NCBI GenBank assembly: GCA_946800325.1
Contig: OX326956.1
Span: 37,603,082-37,667,081 of the forward strand
Source of the DNA: Luzula sylvatica
Taxonomy: Eukaryota > Streptophyta > Magnoliopsida > Poales > Juncaceae
Length of the DNA stretch: 64,000 nt
Reading direction: 5' to 3'
The notes under the pieces are model-generated. The model was given only the letters and a program-made list of their open reading frames with translations, had not been told where the DNA came from and made no database searches. The position numbers and the translations under genes were made by a program. Shown here piece after piece: positions 46,399 through 58,973 of this stretch. How positions within the stretch are numbered: position 1 is the first letter of the stretch; every line of letters begins with the position of its first letter.

Positions 46399-47060
46399 CC
46401 AAAAATAACTACACCGTCTAGTTTATTTCGAAAATAAATCAGCAAGAAGATTCCAAATTCCGTCACTTGCAAAACCGACAAATTGCAAATCCCGCCAAAA
46501 TCTAATACATTTTAATAATGGATTAAAATAGATTGAGAAGTATAAAACAAAAAATTGACGGAATTTATACATTCACGTATTTTATACATGCCACGAGCTA
46601 CCATATATATTTCATAAATTATTTACATACGTATATATAATTATAAATTCTATATCTGATATCCGATATGAATATAATATCCGATTTTGAATACGAATAC
46701 GAATACGATATCCGATAAACGAATACATATACAAATACAATATTGGATACAAAGTGACAACATACAAGAATTTATAATTACATATACATATATAAATAAT
46801 GCGCATGAAATATATATATACGGTGACTCATGAGTCATGACATGTACAAATGAAAGACGACATATATAAATAAATGCATGAATGTATCTGACAGGATTTT
46901 AGATCCCGTCAATTGTTTTCTTTTTATACTTTTCAATCCATCTTAAATTGTATTAAGTTTTGGTGAAATTTGGGATTCCGTCAGTTTTGCAAGTGACGAG
47001 ATTTGGAATTCCGTCCTTGATTATTTCCAGGATAAATTACACGTGTAGTTATTTTTGATA
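46399..47060. mobile_element. Foldback element with satellite core (copy 2)
   Basis: Two nested inverted repeats are visible. Outer arms (about 46399-46575 and 46890-47060) share 'caaaaataactacac', 'ggaatttg', 'cacttgcaaaac' and 'ttgacgg' in inverse order. Inner arms (about 46604-46655 and 46768-46823) share 'atatatatttcat' and 'ataattataaattct'. The core (46655-46745) is made of 'ccgatatgaatataatatcc'-type words, the same satellite as at 625-1600. Confidence 0.65.
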
Positions 47061-47126
47061 TAAATTTGTAAAAGTTGAAGGTACATACAAAAATGCATCT
47101 AAAAAATATATATATATATAACCAAA

Positions 47127-48145
47127 AGGGAAATTTAAAAAAAACCCCCTAATTTTTTCAATATTCTATAAAACCCCCTCACTTTTGAGAAACTCCAAAA
47201 AATCCCCTAAAAGCAAATTTTTCTTTCAAAAAACCCCCTCTAGGTGTTAAAGTTAACTCTTTTGGTGTTAAATTTTTTTGGGACCAAAATACCCCTCTAG
47301 TTTTATAAAATATTATTTTGCTAAATAATTTTAGTATTTTTTTATTTTAAAAATTCATAAATATTTCTTAATTAATTAATTACATATTAACTCGTATAAT
47401 TATATATCAGTTTATATATTTACTTTTATATGAATGGTACATTATATCATATATTTATAATCATATTTTTTGCAGATACATGCACTTGTTTTGGGGTGAA
47501 ATTTTCCCTTAAAAAAATTCATAAATGATTTTAACATATAATGATTTCACAAAAATAAAATTATTAAATGTTGTGTTTGTATAATTTTAATATTTCATTT
47601 ATTATTCATGAAAAACTAATATCAGATAATAATAAAATAAATACTTTGAAAATATACTGAAAGAAAAATATTTCTTTAATCATCTATTTTAATTTTATTT
47701 TCGTTCTTCTTTTATGTATGCTAGATTCATGATATTTTTATTTTTAAATATTTGCAAGGTGTTCTTTTAATATTGTTGTTCATCTTATTATTATTTTATG
47801 TTATTTTTTCAATAAAAAGTTATGAAAGTCAAATATATGTAATGTATGAAATATTAAAATTATATAAATTAACATATGAAAATTATTTTTTAAAAATTAT
47901 TATAAGCAAAAAAAAAAAATTAGGACTTTTTTATAATTAATACAAATAACAAAAACATTATTTTTATTACTAAATATGTAAAATGAAGGGTATTTTGGTC
48001 ATAAAAAAATATTTAACACTACCATAGTTAATTTTAACCCCATAGGGGGTATTTGAAAATAAAAGTTTGGTAGAGGATATTTTTTGGAATTTTCAAAAAG
48101 ATAGGGGGTTTTTTAGAATATCCAAAAACAGATAGGGGTTTTTTT
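47127..48145. mobile_element. MULE/MITE family D, long member, right end truncated
   Basis: The left end 'agggaaatttaaaaaaaacc' and the right region 'gataggggtttttttgat' are parts of inverted arms with 'aaccccct...' and 'gatagggggttttttagaat' words. Interior text ('gatttcacaaaaataaaatt', 'catttattattcatgaaaaa') is shared with the shorter member at 57816-58448. No transposase seen. Confidence 0.65.
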
Positions 48146-48600
48146 GATCAAGATTATTGTAAAATTAATGATTAGGATATTGGCGTTTTCTCTTGATTAT
48201 TGCAACAAGAAGTACATGATCTATCAACAAAATAAAATAAAAAATGAATTAACAAATTAGCCGTGCTTTTCTTGCCAGTAGATTCTTTAGATCATGACCA
48301 CACGCAACTATTCACATGTTATTTTCACTGCTACATTACTTTTTTGTGTACTATTTACATTAATCTATTTATCTTTAAGGCATAAGGCTTGATGAAAAGA
48401 AAAAGAAAAAATATTGGAGTGGACGCGATTTCAGGAGAACACAAACACCACAACATTTCAGTGAAATTCATTTAGGGGTACAGGTGCCCTCTAAATCAGC
48501 AAATCATAACACTCCACGTCACATATTCCATTTCTTTAATTCTGCTTGCCTTTTTTTTCCCTGTATGTAATAAATTCAATAATTATTATTTTAAAAAAAT
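48146..48600. repeat. Duplicated segment, related to 54402-54790
   Basis: 'gattattgtaaaattaatga', 'gtgcttttcttgccagtagatt', 'tttagatcatga' and 'ccctctaaatcagcaaatca' followed by 'taacactccac' occur in the same order and orientation in both places. Confidence 0.7.
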
Positions 48601-48666
48601 CAAGGAACATTTCTGCATGGAAATAAAATTCGAAAATTAAATCATTTCTCAGAAATATTCATTTAC

Positions 48667-49039
48667 CTCAGGAAGTTTAGCAAACTAATCATTTGACGCG
48701 CATTGTTGTATCTTAAATTTATCTTCCTGTTCCTTTTTAGACGGAAACTGCGATAATTACAAATATAGTCAAATTCTAGCGCAAAAGATTATTGTAAGAA
48801 AATTAGGGAATTTTCAAAAATATTAAAATTCGTTTCGCAATGTTAGCGGTTCCTAGCTCAACGATTGGAATTTCATAATCGCAATTGCGAAGCATGCTTA
48901 CCTTTATGGTGAGTAATAGAAGCACGGCGGAGAATAATGAGATGCAAATGCAATGATCCGCCGAAAAAAGAAGGAGCAATAATGAGATCCATAGAACAAA
49001 TAAATTTTCAGCTAATTCCACTGATTCAACAGATTCCAT
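48667..49039 (-). pseudogene. Decayed first two exons of an F-box paralogue
   Basis: On the minus strand, exon 1 (49039-48902) encodes 46 residues, ending SAVLLLLTIK, with donor AAG|GTAAGC, and is clearly related to exon 1 of the F-box gene at 37030 (VELAENLFVLWISLLLL against MELAQNLFIICDSLLLV). Exon 2 (48747-48667) keeps the acceptor and donor and the end ASND-stop-FAKLPE, corresponding to ASGDQLANLPE, but the Gln codon is TAG. The intron between them and the upstream leader, including a shorter (GA)n, are also related. No exon encoding the F-box itself follows. It is therefore a truncated, inactivated copy. Confidence 0.8.
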
Positions 49040-49044
49040 TGTTT

Positions 49045-49071
49045 GAGAGAGAGAGAGAGAGAGAGAGAGAG
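49045..49071. repeat. (GA)n microsatellite
   Basis: About 13 GA units, at the place equivalent to the tract at 37041-37099. Confidence 0.9.
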
Positions 49072-49210
49072 GTTGAAGATGAAGAAGATTCAAATTTGCT
49101 GTTTAGGGAGTCATAGGAATATGAATTATATTTATCCTAATTTGTAATAATCGACAACGATAACAGTTTCAATAGATTAAGTTCCTCAGCCTCTCTTTTG
49201 TTATAAAAAA

Positions 49211-50389
49211 ACCATAAAGGTTGATGTTTTTACGGTTGTTGCGAAACAAACTCGCAAGTTGAAAATGCAAAAAAAATTTAGAATAAATTTGTTGCAAAAC
49301 AAATTATTTCTTTTCTTGTTGACATAAATATCGTATATATAAAGATCATTTATTTTCTTTTGATTATTTTTATTTTATAAAATACCTTTTTTCATTATTT
49401 TATTAAGAAGAAAATAAAAATTAGGTGACGATTTGGTTTTTGTCATATTTCGTTCGGAAAGTTCGGTTCATTATTTTTGGCAAATCGGAACACAAATAAA
49501 TCATGTTTCAGTACGCATGAACTGGAACACGGTACGAATGAGGTATGGTGAAAAAAAGAAGAAAATAAATAATTTGTCCGACATGAAATTTCACATGTCA
49601 ATATCAACGAATTTACGTTAATGATATTTATGTTAACAAATAAATTATCGGATTATATATATTAAGAGAAATGATATTTGTTGACATGTCTTGAAAGAGA
49701 AAATATATTAAGATCCTAAGAAATATATGATAATAAATTATATATGTTAATAGACGCTAATGCAAGAACTAACATAGTTTAATTATGAGCAATTTCAATT
49801 TTTTTTTACCAAATGACCACTATACCCCTATATATGATGATTTATATTTATTACATATTTTTTGAAAGAAACCTAATTCACGATTTTTTCATAAATCATG
49901 CAAATAAAATATTTCATATATAAAAAAATATTATTATCTTTACTATTTTTCATCACTAAATATCACTCAAATTGTAACATGTCGTATATACATATGAAAA
50001 TTAATGTATATTAGTTAGATTTGATTATTCATAATATTAGAAAAAATATTTTTGCATGATTCGTGGAAGAAATAAATAAGAATAGATAAGGGTACGTAAT
50101 AAATATCAATCATCATAAATAATGATATAATAGTCATTTAATAATTTTTTTTTAATAGTTCTTAATTAAATCATGGTAACTCTTGCAATAGCGCTATCTT
50201 ATATTTGTTGTCTTCCAAAATATTCTCACATGTTCATATATGTTAATATATTTATTGTTGTATCCGAATATTATTTATTTTGACATGTTATGAATTTGTG
50301 TTGTGATTTTGTTTATTTACCATTAATATATTTTTATGTTGTATGTTGACGGACAAATTGAAATAAAATAACCAATCACATTCTGCACG
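49211..50389. other. AT-rich intergenic DNA
   Basis: No gene or definable element; the 62-codon frame at 49433-49621 has no recognisable domain. Confidence 0.55.
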
Positions 50390-50398
50390 TTGTATTAA

Positions 50399-53203
50399 GG
50401 GGCAATTTCTTTTGTATCCCTCTAAGAATTACAAATAACAAATATATCCCTCTAAAACAACTAATAACATATTTGTCCCTTCTAAACTCAATTAATATCA
50501 TATATGTTCACTTAAAAATTTGTAAATATCAAATTTCTCCTACTGTTAAATATCTGTTAACTTTTTGTTAAATTAACTAATATTTTAAATTTTAAATTTT
50601 ATTAAAATGACAAATATACATGTTAATGACAAAAATGCCCTTTATTATTTTCACAAGCCCATAAATAACTTGACTCTCCATTACCTGGCTCTCCTCCTCC
50701 TTTCTTCATTTTTTTCTTCATTGTCCCACGATCCTTCTCATGGTCACGAACCCACCTGAAAATCTTCATCCGAACTTCTCCCTTCTCACTTATCTCTTTC
50801 CCCCGTCGAAGAATTGTGAAACCCTTCTAGTAGAATCATAGCGATTAACGATGCAAAGATAGACACAACCCTAGCGATTAGTGACCCTACGGCGAACAGA
50901 ACCCTTCCTCCTTGTTCGCATTCAAGACCGGGTGTTCACACCAGAGGCGCCATATCCCTTCTTATCGTTTTTTTCTGACGAGTTCCGGACAATTTTTGCC
51001 AGTATCCATCATTCTCCTCCCTTCAACGGTTCGACCATACATGAATCGCCAAATGTCGTATTACATCTTTGTCTGGTCATTGACTCATTCTTCTCTTTGG
51101 CCGTACCAGTATTCACACCCTTCTGAAATATTGAAATATTGATTCGTGCCCATGTCAGTTTCGACTCGGTACGAAATTGGTGTGGCCACTAATCAAGAAT
51201 TGACATTATTTAGTGTTAATTGAGAAGATTTAGAAGATGAAGTGATAATTTAGGAGAATCAGAAGTATGAAGCGCTAATGGAGGAGAATTGTGACTATGA
51301 AATGAGAATCAAGGATAATTAAAAGTGTAGATTATGATGAATTAGCACTATCGAATGTGAATTGAGTTGATCGTTTGTGTGATTGTTACATTGTTAGGAT
51401 TGGTGAGATTTGTGATTGCTACATTGTTTAGGATCGGTGAGATTTTTTGTGAAATGAGAGATTGGGGGTATGAAAAAATTTACTAAATGAAATAAAGAAG
51501 TATTGTACCTGTTTAACATGTGAACAATTTATAACAATGGTCTTACAATTCTAATGTTTAATAATAAAAAAATGTCAGTTGCTCAGTAAATTATTTTTGT
51601 TCATATGTTCGAACCATTTGATGTTGTAAACCATGTGCGAGTTGAATTTGCATCCATTTTGTTTCATTTACTAAAATAGCATTCACCATTTTTCATTCTT
51701 TTAGTAACATCCTGTCATGTATTACATAAACAATTTTCATTTTCGAGTCCTTATCATCATGTACAAATTCATATATACAAATTTGAAGGTTAGAACGTAT
51801 ATATTTTACACCAATTTATACAACTTCTTATTCATCGAGATCAGACATCAATTCATTTTTATTACAACATTGGAAATTACAATGTATATATATTCTTAGT
51901 TTGCTAATAAAAAAGCTAACTGCACATTCTCTCGGTAAAGCTTAACACAATCACCTTCGATCCTCTTTCTCCGTGAATGGCCAACGCACCAAAAGACATC
52001 AATTCATTTTTATTACAATGTTTCTCCATATGCGCAAAACACAATCACCTCGATCCTTTTTCTTGATTTCTCAAAATAATTCCAACTGCCTTTGCTTCTC
52101 CATATGCATCGCGATCCTTTTTATTACAATGTTTCCGATGTTGACCTGGACGGGACTTCTTAGCAATTCTCTTGCAAAGGCCAGGCTCAATCATGAACTT
52201 CCTCACACGTCATGAACGGGAAACTTCTCTTAGCTTAAATATACTAACGGTTCTTACTTTTATGACTCGATTATCTTCGGTTCAACTTCACTAACAGACC
52301 TCGTATCTTAGCCAAGTGCTGAGTTCACCTACTTTAAAAGCAAATAATATTTAAATTACAACATGATTTTGCAAAATTTAGGGTTGAAATTGAAAATTGA
52401 AGCTATAAAAAGTCATAAATTACCTCAATTACAAATTCTTAGTATTAACCATCCTTTCTGATCCATGAATTACAAATAAAAGATAGGCACGAATTAGAAA
52501 AGAGTGATGACTGAAATATCATTCTCGAGAAATGAGGTAATAAAATTTTCGAAGAATTTTACAACTCAAAATCCCCAACTGAAAATTTTCGATGGTTTTT
52601 TACAACTCAAAATCCCCAACTGAAATTTTTTGATGGATTTTATACTATACAATTACCAAGATGTGATTCGAGAGAAACTGTAAATTGAAAGAGTGCAAGC
52701 ACCAAGATACGATTTTGATGGAGAATTACCTGAATATCGCCAGATCGTTACCGTAGTTGTGTTAGCCTTCCGATCGACCGGGTCACCCAGACGAGCTTCA
52801 CCAGCTTCAGCGAATTGGAGATTCAGCAAAGATGTCGCCACGATTTTTTGTAGTCCCCAACTCGTCAAAGTCCAGATCGCATCTTGGTAGCCAACGTTGC
52901 CAATTAATTTTGGAGAATATGATTTTGGAGAAGCTGCCGCCATGTTCATAGTTTGGAGAAGATGCTTCTCTACTTAGGTCTAAAATTCTTAACGGGTTTA
53001 GGGTTAGATTATTAGCGGATTTCGGGTTCACATTAGGGATAAATTAGTCATTAAATTATTTTTCTGTTAAATCTAACTTATCTGTTAAGTTTAGAGAAAT
53101 TTGAAATAAGTAAAGTTTAATAGGGATAAATATGTAATTATCTATTTTAGAAGGATAAATTTGTAATTTGCAAGTTTTAGAGGGATACATGAGAAATTCT
53201 CCC
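50399..53203. mobile_element. Mutator-like element, 2.8 kb, 9-bp TSD
   Basis: The left end GGGGCAATTTCTTTTGTATC and the reverse complement of the right end, GGGAGAATTTCTCATGTATC, begin inverted repeats that extend at least 170 bp (shared 'ccctctaaaa', 'acatatttgtccct'). It is flanked by the 9-bp repeat ttgtattaa at 50390-50398 and 53204-53212, the duplication length of Mutator elements. The interior is GC-richer at 50680-51130 and 52650-52950 and could be captured gene fragments, but I recognise no protein and no transposase. Short local duplications lie at 51848-52140 ('catcaattcatttttattac') and 52556-52640. Confidence 0.85.
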
Positions 53204-54136
53204 TTGTATTAATATTAATATAAACACACGCACACACAGAGTGGGTACGCGGAAGAACACTCCGTTTAATCCTATCCCCGTGTATCGGAGATATCAGATA
53301 TGATGTTTTTGTTGGGTCAATTCTTTTTTAATTATTTCAAAACAATACCGATATTAGTAATGATTTTGATTTGTTCTAAGTGTGTTTAGATAAATATTTA
53401 AAAATATTGTTTAAGTAATAGCTAACTATCTCACTGTGTTATAATGGATCCATCCATCATAGATTGGATTTGGATGCTTTCAACTAATTCATTAAAAATG
53501 GGGATCTTGGTATGAAGTTCATGTTAGCTTATAGCTAGCCGCTATGATGTTTCGGAACCTCTTTCGCATACTTGACCTGTCTCGCGATCGTCTCGCAAAA
53601 GAAAATGATATTTTGTTCATATCAAAATCCTCATTTTCTTATCTGCATTAATGAAAATCGAATTTAATAAATGAAGAATCATTAACAATATATACTGATC
53701 AATTTCTATAATTTACTTAGTTATTTGCATCTAAACATACTATTTTACAAACCTATATATAGTTGGTACACTGAATAACCTCCAAATGTTGATGCCTCCA
53801 ATGCCCCAAGTTTTTTCATTGTTCTAAATCAGAATATTTTCCATATTTTTTTTTTGAAATAGAGAATATTTTCAATATTAAACCTCTCTATATAATTGCA
53901 TTGAAATAGTTCTGTTTTATTTAACGCAGTCCTTCTGTACTAAATTTTCTAAATCTAACACAAACAATTGACGAATCATCAAATTAAAATAATAGGGTTT
54001 AGGGCTTATTTTTCTAATAATCTTAATTGACGAATCATCAAATTAATCCTGATAATCCTTGTTATAATTTTATGTTCTTTTTTAAGGAAAATGTAACCAT
54101 CTTTTTTTTTTATTATTATATAAGATCTCGCTACCA

Positions 54137-54262
54137 ATGTGCCCATAATCCAGTTGGTTCAGTATGAAATACAAAAAATCATATATTATGAGAGAGTGTG
54201 GGTTCGATTTTCATTGTCGTCAATGAATGGAGGACATATGAGTTTTTTTCGCTTATTATAAA
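54137..54262 (+). mobile_element. SINE-like copy 4
   Basis: 'ataatccagttggttcagta', 'tgaaatacaaaaaatcat' and the B-box-like 'gggttcgattttcattg' are in the same order as in the other copies; the tail ends in a T-run and an A-run. Confidence 0.5.
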
Positions 54263-54401
54263 AAAAAAAATCCTAATGTGGCTAAGCCCGTTAATTCAAA
54301 AAAACAATAAGGTCTTAAATAAAAATAATTAGTGCAATATCGATATGGATATTTAGACTACCGAAAAATAATTGAAAAATAAATACATATAAATAACCAA
54401 A

Positions 54402-54790
54402 ATGATTGAGATTATTGTTAAGTTAATCATTAGGGTGTAGGCGTTTTCCCTTAAATTATTGCATTAAAACGAGAGTAAATAAATCTATAAAAATTAAAAA
54501 TTAGCTGTGCTTTTCTTGCCATGCCAGTAGATTCTTATCTTTACTCTTTAGATCATGAGCTCACTCAACTATTATTCTACAATCCCTTCTCTATAATAAT
54601 ATTTACATTTATTTATCTGTCTTAACTTGATAAAAAGAAGAAAAAAAATCATCATTTCAATAAACAATATAAACATTTATTTACATATATTTATCTGTTG
54701 CCCTCTAAATCAGCAAATCATAACACTCCACATCACTAACCCCCTTTCTTTAATCAATTCAATAATTATTTTTTTGAGAAATATCTATTA
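54402..54790. repeat. Duplicated segment, related to 48146-48600
   Basis: See the partner segment. Here 'ccagtagattcttatcttta' shows a small insertion relative to it. Confidence 0.7.
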
Positions 54791-55142
54791 AATAGAAAAA
54801 ATATTGAATGCTAAAATGGCATTGTCAGATTTTTCCTAGAAGCTCACATGTCTTGTTTTTTTTGGGTGGTTAGCAAACAACTTAGCACTAAAAATCAAAA
54901 CTCGCTACTATTTAGTATTTAGCATTAACTCTGTAAATTTATAAACTATGTAACGAGTTGGAACATATTATATGCAAACAAATATACTTGAAATATATAT
55001 CAAAATTTACATATTTTGATAATTTATAAGTATTCTTTAATATATATTATAAGTATTTGACAATGTATTTTACAATATTTTACTTACTCTTCTTCTTGTC
55101 ACATGAATTATTTGCATAAACCTCCAATTTACAGTTACCAAC

Positions 55143-55176
<34 letters not shown>

Positions 55177-55179
55177 AGT
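55143..55179. repeat. (GA)n tract upstream of the TBL gene
   Basis: GA repeats with one GG interruption, about 160 bp before the start codon, likely in the promoter or leader. Confidence 0.9.
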
Positions 55180-55336
55180 AGCATAGATTGGATTTGCCAT
55201 GTTTTACCTCCACCTAAACACTTGCTATATTCTCTCTCTTAATAATTCGTCTCCTTTGTAGATACACTATCACATGATAAGCACTCAATGCTGTCGACAA
55301 GAGAGACAGAGGAAGAAGGTTAGAGAGAGAAGTAGA

Positions 55337-57526
55337 ATGGGTTCGGATTATCAGTCGTTTTCGGCTTTGAATCGGAAGAATAGCCATGTTTGGATCAAGT
55401 TTCTCGTCATTGTTCTTTTGGGTGGCGTTGCGTTTCGCTTTTTCGTTTCTTCTTCTCGTCTGAGCTTGAGTTTGCCAGATTACGTGCATCGCGCGTTTGT
55501 TGCCGTGCCTCTTCAGCTGGGTTCAGATAAAGGTGAGATCTTTTGATAACTTTTTTGATTTGTTGGGTGCTTATTTTTCTGAGATTGGAAAAAAATGGAT
55601 GGAAATTAGAAAACTTTGAGAGATCTTATCTTTGGGCTTGTCGATTTGGTTCTAGGTTTTCGGATCATCAAGGAATTTTTGTGCTTGAATTAAGTAATAA
55701 AATCGAGAAATGCTCCTTTAATGGCGTAGGAAAGATTGATAGTATAATATAAAACTAATTTGTGTCTTTCCTTGAATTACGGTTCTCATTTTTTATTCCA
55801 AATCGGGTCAGAGTTCTTAGCTTTGGTCTTCTAAATACTCTTTTTTAATTCAAATATTCCCATTCACAATCTATTCGATATGTTGTTTACTTTCATTTTA
55901 GTAGAAACTAAAAAACCGACAAGTTGAATAACCCCAATAATTGATTTCGTCCTTTTCAACTTAAAGTCAGTATTTTAAAACAGGTGGTTAAACATCCAGT
56001 AAATTGGGAATTAATTGCAAATTTTGAACTTATTGATTTTTGTACTTGTTGATAAACTAAAATTGAAATTTTGGATTTAATTGGCAGAATTGGATTCAGA
56101 GGATATAGATACTGGAGAGGTTGTGGTGGTTCCTAACATTGCGAAAGTAAATACTGGAGATGACCATGATAAATATTTTCAACAAGGTACTTCATATTTT
56201 TGAGACTTAAATACTTATATTATTACATCCTTTTATTTGCTTATTTATTTTTGTTATTTTCAGTGTCAAATTCATCAAAGACTATCGGTGAAGAAATTTC
56301 TACACGAGGTACTCAACTAATAAAATCTGAAATATCAATATTATATATCTTTATCTCAATAATTCTTTATTTTCTTGTTCATCTTTTCTACAGAAGAATG
56401 CAATATATTCAGCGGAGAGTGGGTGCGGAGTCTGGTGGGCCCGACATACACGAACGCCACGTGTCGCTTCATCGAAGAGCCACAAAACTGCATGAAGAAC
56501 GGGCGGCCAGACCGAGACTTCCTCTTCTGGAAGTGGAAGCCGTACCAGTGCGACCTCCCCGCATTTAATGCTCGGAAGTTTCTAGAACTCGTGCGAAACA
56601 AAAGTTGGGCTTTAATTGGAGACTCCATTTTGAGAAATCATGTTCAATCCTTGCTTTGTCTCCTCTCCAAAGTACATACCCATCTAATAATTATATTTTA
56701 ATTATAATTATTTATTTAATTTCATTTTTATCAGGCGGAAGAACCGGAGGAAGTATACCACGACGAGGGATTCAAATCGAGACGTTGGTTTTTCAAAAAT
56801 TACAATTTTACCCTTTCCTTAATATGGACGCCTTTCCTAACCCAAGCCGATATTTTCGAAAACGACGAAGGAGTCTCCAAAGCCGATATAGAGCTCCATC
56901 TCGACATTCTAGACAAAAATTGGACGGCACCGTACCGCTCATTGGACTACGTGGTCATATCCACCGGGCAGTGGTTTCTCAAAACCGCGATTTACTGGGA
57001 AAACGGTACCAAAATCGGTTGCCATTTCTGCAAAGGACAGAACCTAACCGAAACGGAAATCGGCTACGCGTTTCGCAAAACACTACGAAATGTTTTCCGG
57101 TACATCGGTACCGAAACTCACAAACCGCTAGTGTTTTACCGAACGTGGAGTCCCGACCATTTCGAGAACGGGGAATGGTGGAGCGGCGGCACGTGTAACC
57201 GTACCGGTCCGTACAAGACCGACGAGTATCACGGGAAAGATATCGACAAGTACATGCGAAGAATAGAACTCGACGAGTTTTACAAGGCGAGTAACGACGG
57301 TAATCTCGATTTCAAGAATACGAGGCTTTTGGATACGTATGATTTGTCGTTGTTGAGACCGGACGGGCATTCGGGTTTGTTTAGGACGTTTCACCCGTTC
57401 GACGAGAACGGGAGGAAGAAGGAGAAGGCGATGAATGATTGCTTGCATTGGTGCTTGCCGGGGATTATTGATTATTGGAATGATCTGGTTATGTATATGT
57501 TGGTTAACAAGGACGATAATGTGTGA
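55337..57526 (+). CDS. TBL24: TRICHOME BIREFRINGENCE-LIKE O-acetyltransferase (469 aa, 5 exons)
   Basis: Exons 55337-55532, 56088-56186, 56264-56308, 56394-56671 and 56735-57526 join in frame at GT-AG introns. Residues 18-38 (WIKFLVIVLLGGVAFRFFV) are a type II Golgi signal anchor. From 114 the TBL domain starts (EECNIFSGEWV), with CRFIEEPQNCMKNGRPD and FLFWKWKPYQCDLP. GDS at 189-191 (WALIGDSILRNH) supplies the nucleophilic Ser; D441 and H444 in NDCLHWCLPGIIDYWNDL complete the triad. TBL proteins acetylate wall polysaccharides in the Golgi; the nearest clade seems to be TBL23-26, which acetylates mannan (recalled). The symbol rests partly on the 3xHMG-box neighbour (At4g23790-At4g23800), so treat it as provisional; TBL25 or TBL26 are possible. 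Confidence 0.9.
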
Positions 57527-57815
57527 GATTGATTGTCACGTAAATTGGAGATGTGTAAGTAGATTAGAATTGTTCGAGTCGGCCGCGTATATGATGTGCT
57601 GATTGATTTATGTTTGGATTTGGATTTGGATTTGGTTGGATCCTTATTTTTGTTTTAAGGATTTGTTTTGTTGGGTTTGAATGTATAACAGTATAAGGTT
57701 AATAATGTAATATTGATTTTTGTGCAAGTATTTTTTTTTGTTGGGGTTTGATATCGTGCCTCAATCTCACTTAAACATTATTGATGCGTTAATCTTGAGT
57801 GTTTAAATATATTTA

Positions 57816-58448
57816 AGGGAAATTTTCAAAAAACTCCTTATTTTTTTGGATATTCTAAAAAAACCCCTATCTTTTTAGAAACTCCAAAAATCATCCTCGA
57901 CCAAACTTTTATTTTCAAATACCCCCTATAAGGTTAAAACTAACCATGGATGGTATTAAATAAAAAAAATTGACCAAAATATCCTTCTATTTTCATTAAT
58001 TTTATTAGTTTTAAGAAAATTCATAAATATTTTTGAACATGTAGTGATTTCACAAAAATAAAATTATTAAATATTGTGTTTGTATAATTTTAATATTTCA
58101 TTTATTATTCATGAAAAAACTAACATCAGATAATAATAAAATAAACACCTTGAAAATATATTGATATAAAAATATTTTTTTAAACATCTAGTTTTTTAAA
58201 CATCTAGTTTTTTTATTATCGTTCTTCTTTTATGTATTTTTTAATAGTTTCATGATATTTTAATTTTTAAATATTTGCAAGGTGTTATTTTAATATTTTT
58301 TTTTAACACCATCCATGGTTAGTTTTAATCCCATAAGGGGTTATTTGAAAATAAAAGTTTGGTATAGAGGGTTTTTTGGTGTTTCCAAAAAGATAAGGGG
58401 TTATTTAGAATATCCAAAAAAGATAGGGTTTTTTTTGAAAATTTCCCT
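57816..58448. mobile_element. MULE/MITE family D, short member
   Basis: The left end AGGGAAATTTTC and the right end GAAAATTTCCCT are perfect inverses, followed inward by 'aaaccccta' and 'tagggtttt' arms. It is flanked by atattta at 57809-57815 and 58449-58455. Interior text is shared with 47127-48145, of which this is a deletion derivative. The outer flanks ('atgcgttaatcttgagtg' and 'cacccaagattgacgcat') are themselves inverted, so it may sit inside another palindromic element. Confidence 0.75.
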
Positions 58449-58452
58449 ATAT

Positions 58453-58560
58453 TTAAACACCCAAGATTGACCCAGATTGACGCATCATGCTATATTTTCC
58501 CTTTCTTCAGTGTAAAATTATTTAAACACCCAAGATTGACGCATCATGCTATATTTTCCC
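58453..58560. repeat. Tandem duplication of about 65-70 bp
   Basis: 'atttaaacacccaagattga' occurs at 58450 and about 58519, each followed by 'cgcatcatgctatattttcc'. Confidence 0.85.
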
Positions 58561-58973
58561 TTTCTTTAATATGTGTGATTTTGAGTAATTCGCTCTCGCA
58601 ACAGAATATTGATCTTACGTTGGATATTGTATTCACATTATAAAATTAGTTTAACTTAATTCAATTCACACCTTACGACTTTATCATCATGCTGTCAATC
58701 ATGTTGCGAAAATATGTTGCGTAAAATTACTCTTGTGATTTTATATTATTTTAAAACATATGCATGAATGATAAATTATCCTTGATCAAATCCAAGTCTT
58801 GAATCTAAAAAAAATGTGACCATATCCAATGAATCTTAATTACCTATAAAGTCCAGGATCTCAAATACCGATTTTTTTTTGGAAAATGGATTTCCGGTTG
58901 GAGACCTCTTAACCGGATTTCAAATTTTTATTCATTCCGCTTTATTCTTTTTTAGAATTCGAATTTGAAATAT

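Larger units (their letters stand above)
53213..55142. other. Intergenic DNA upstream of the TBL gene
   Basis: AT-rich, with a SINE-like copy (54137-54262), a duplicated segment (54402-54790) and no gene. Confidence 0.55.
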
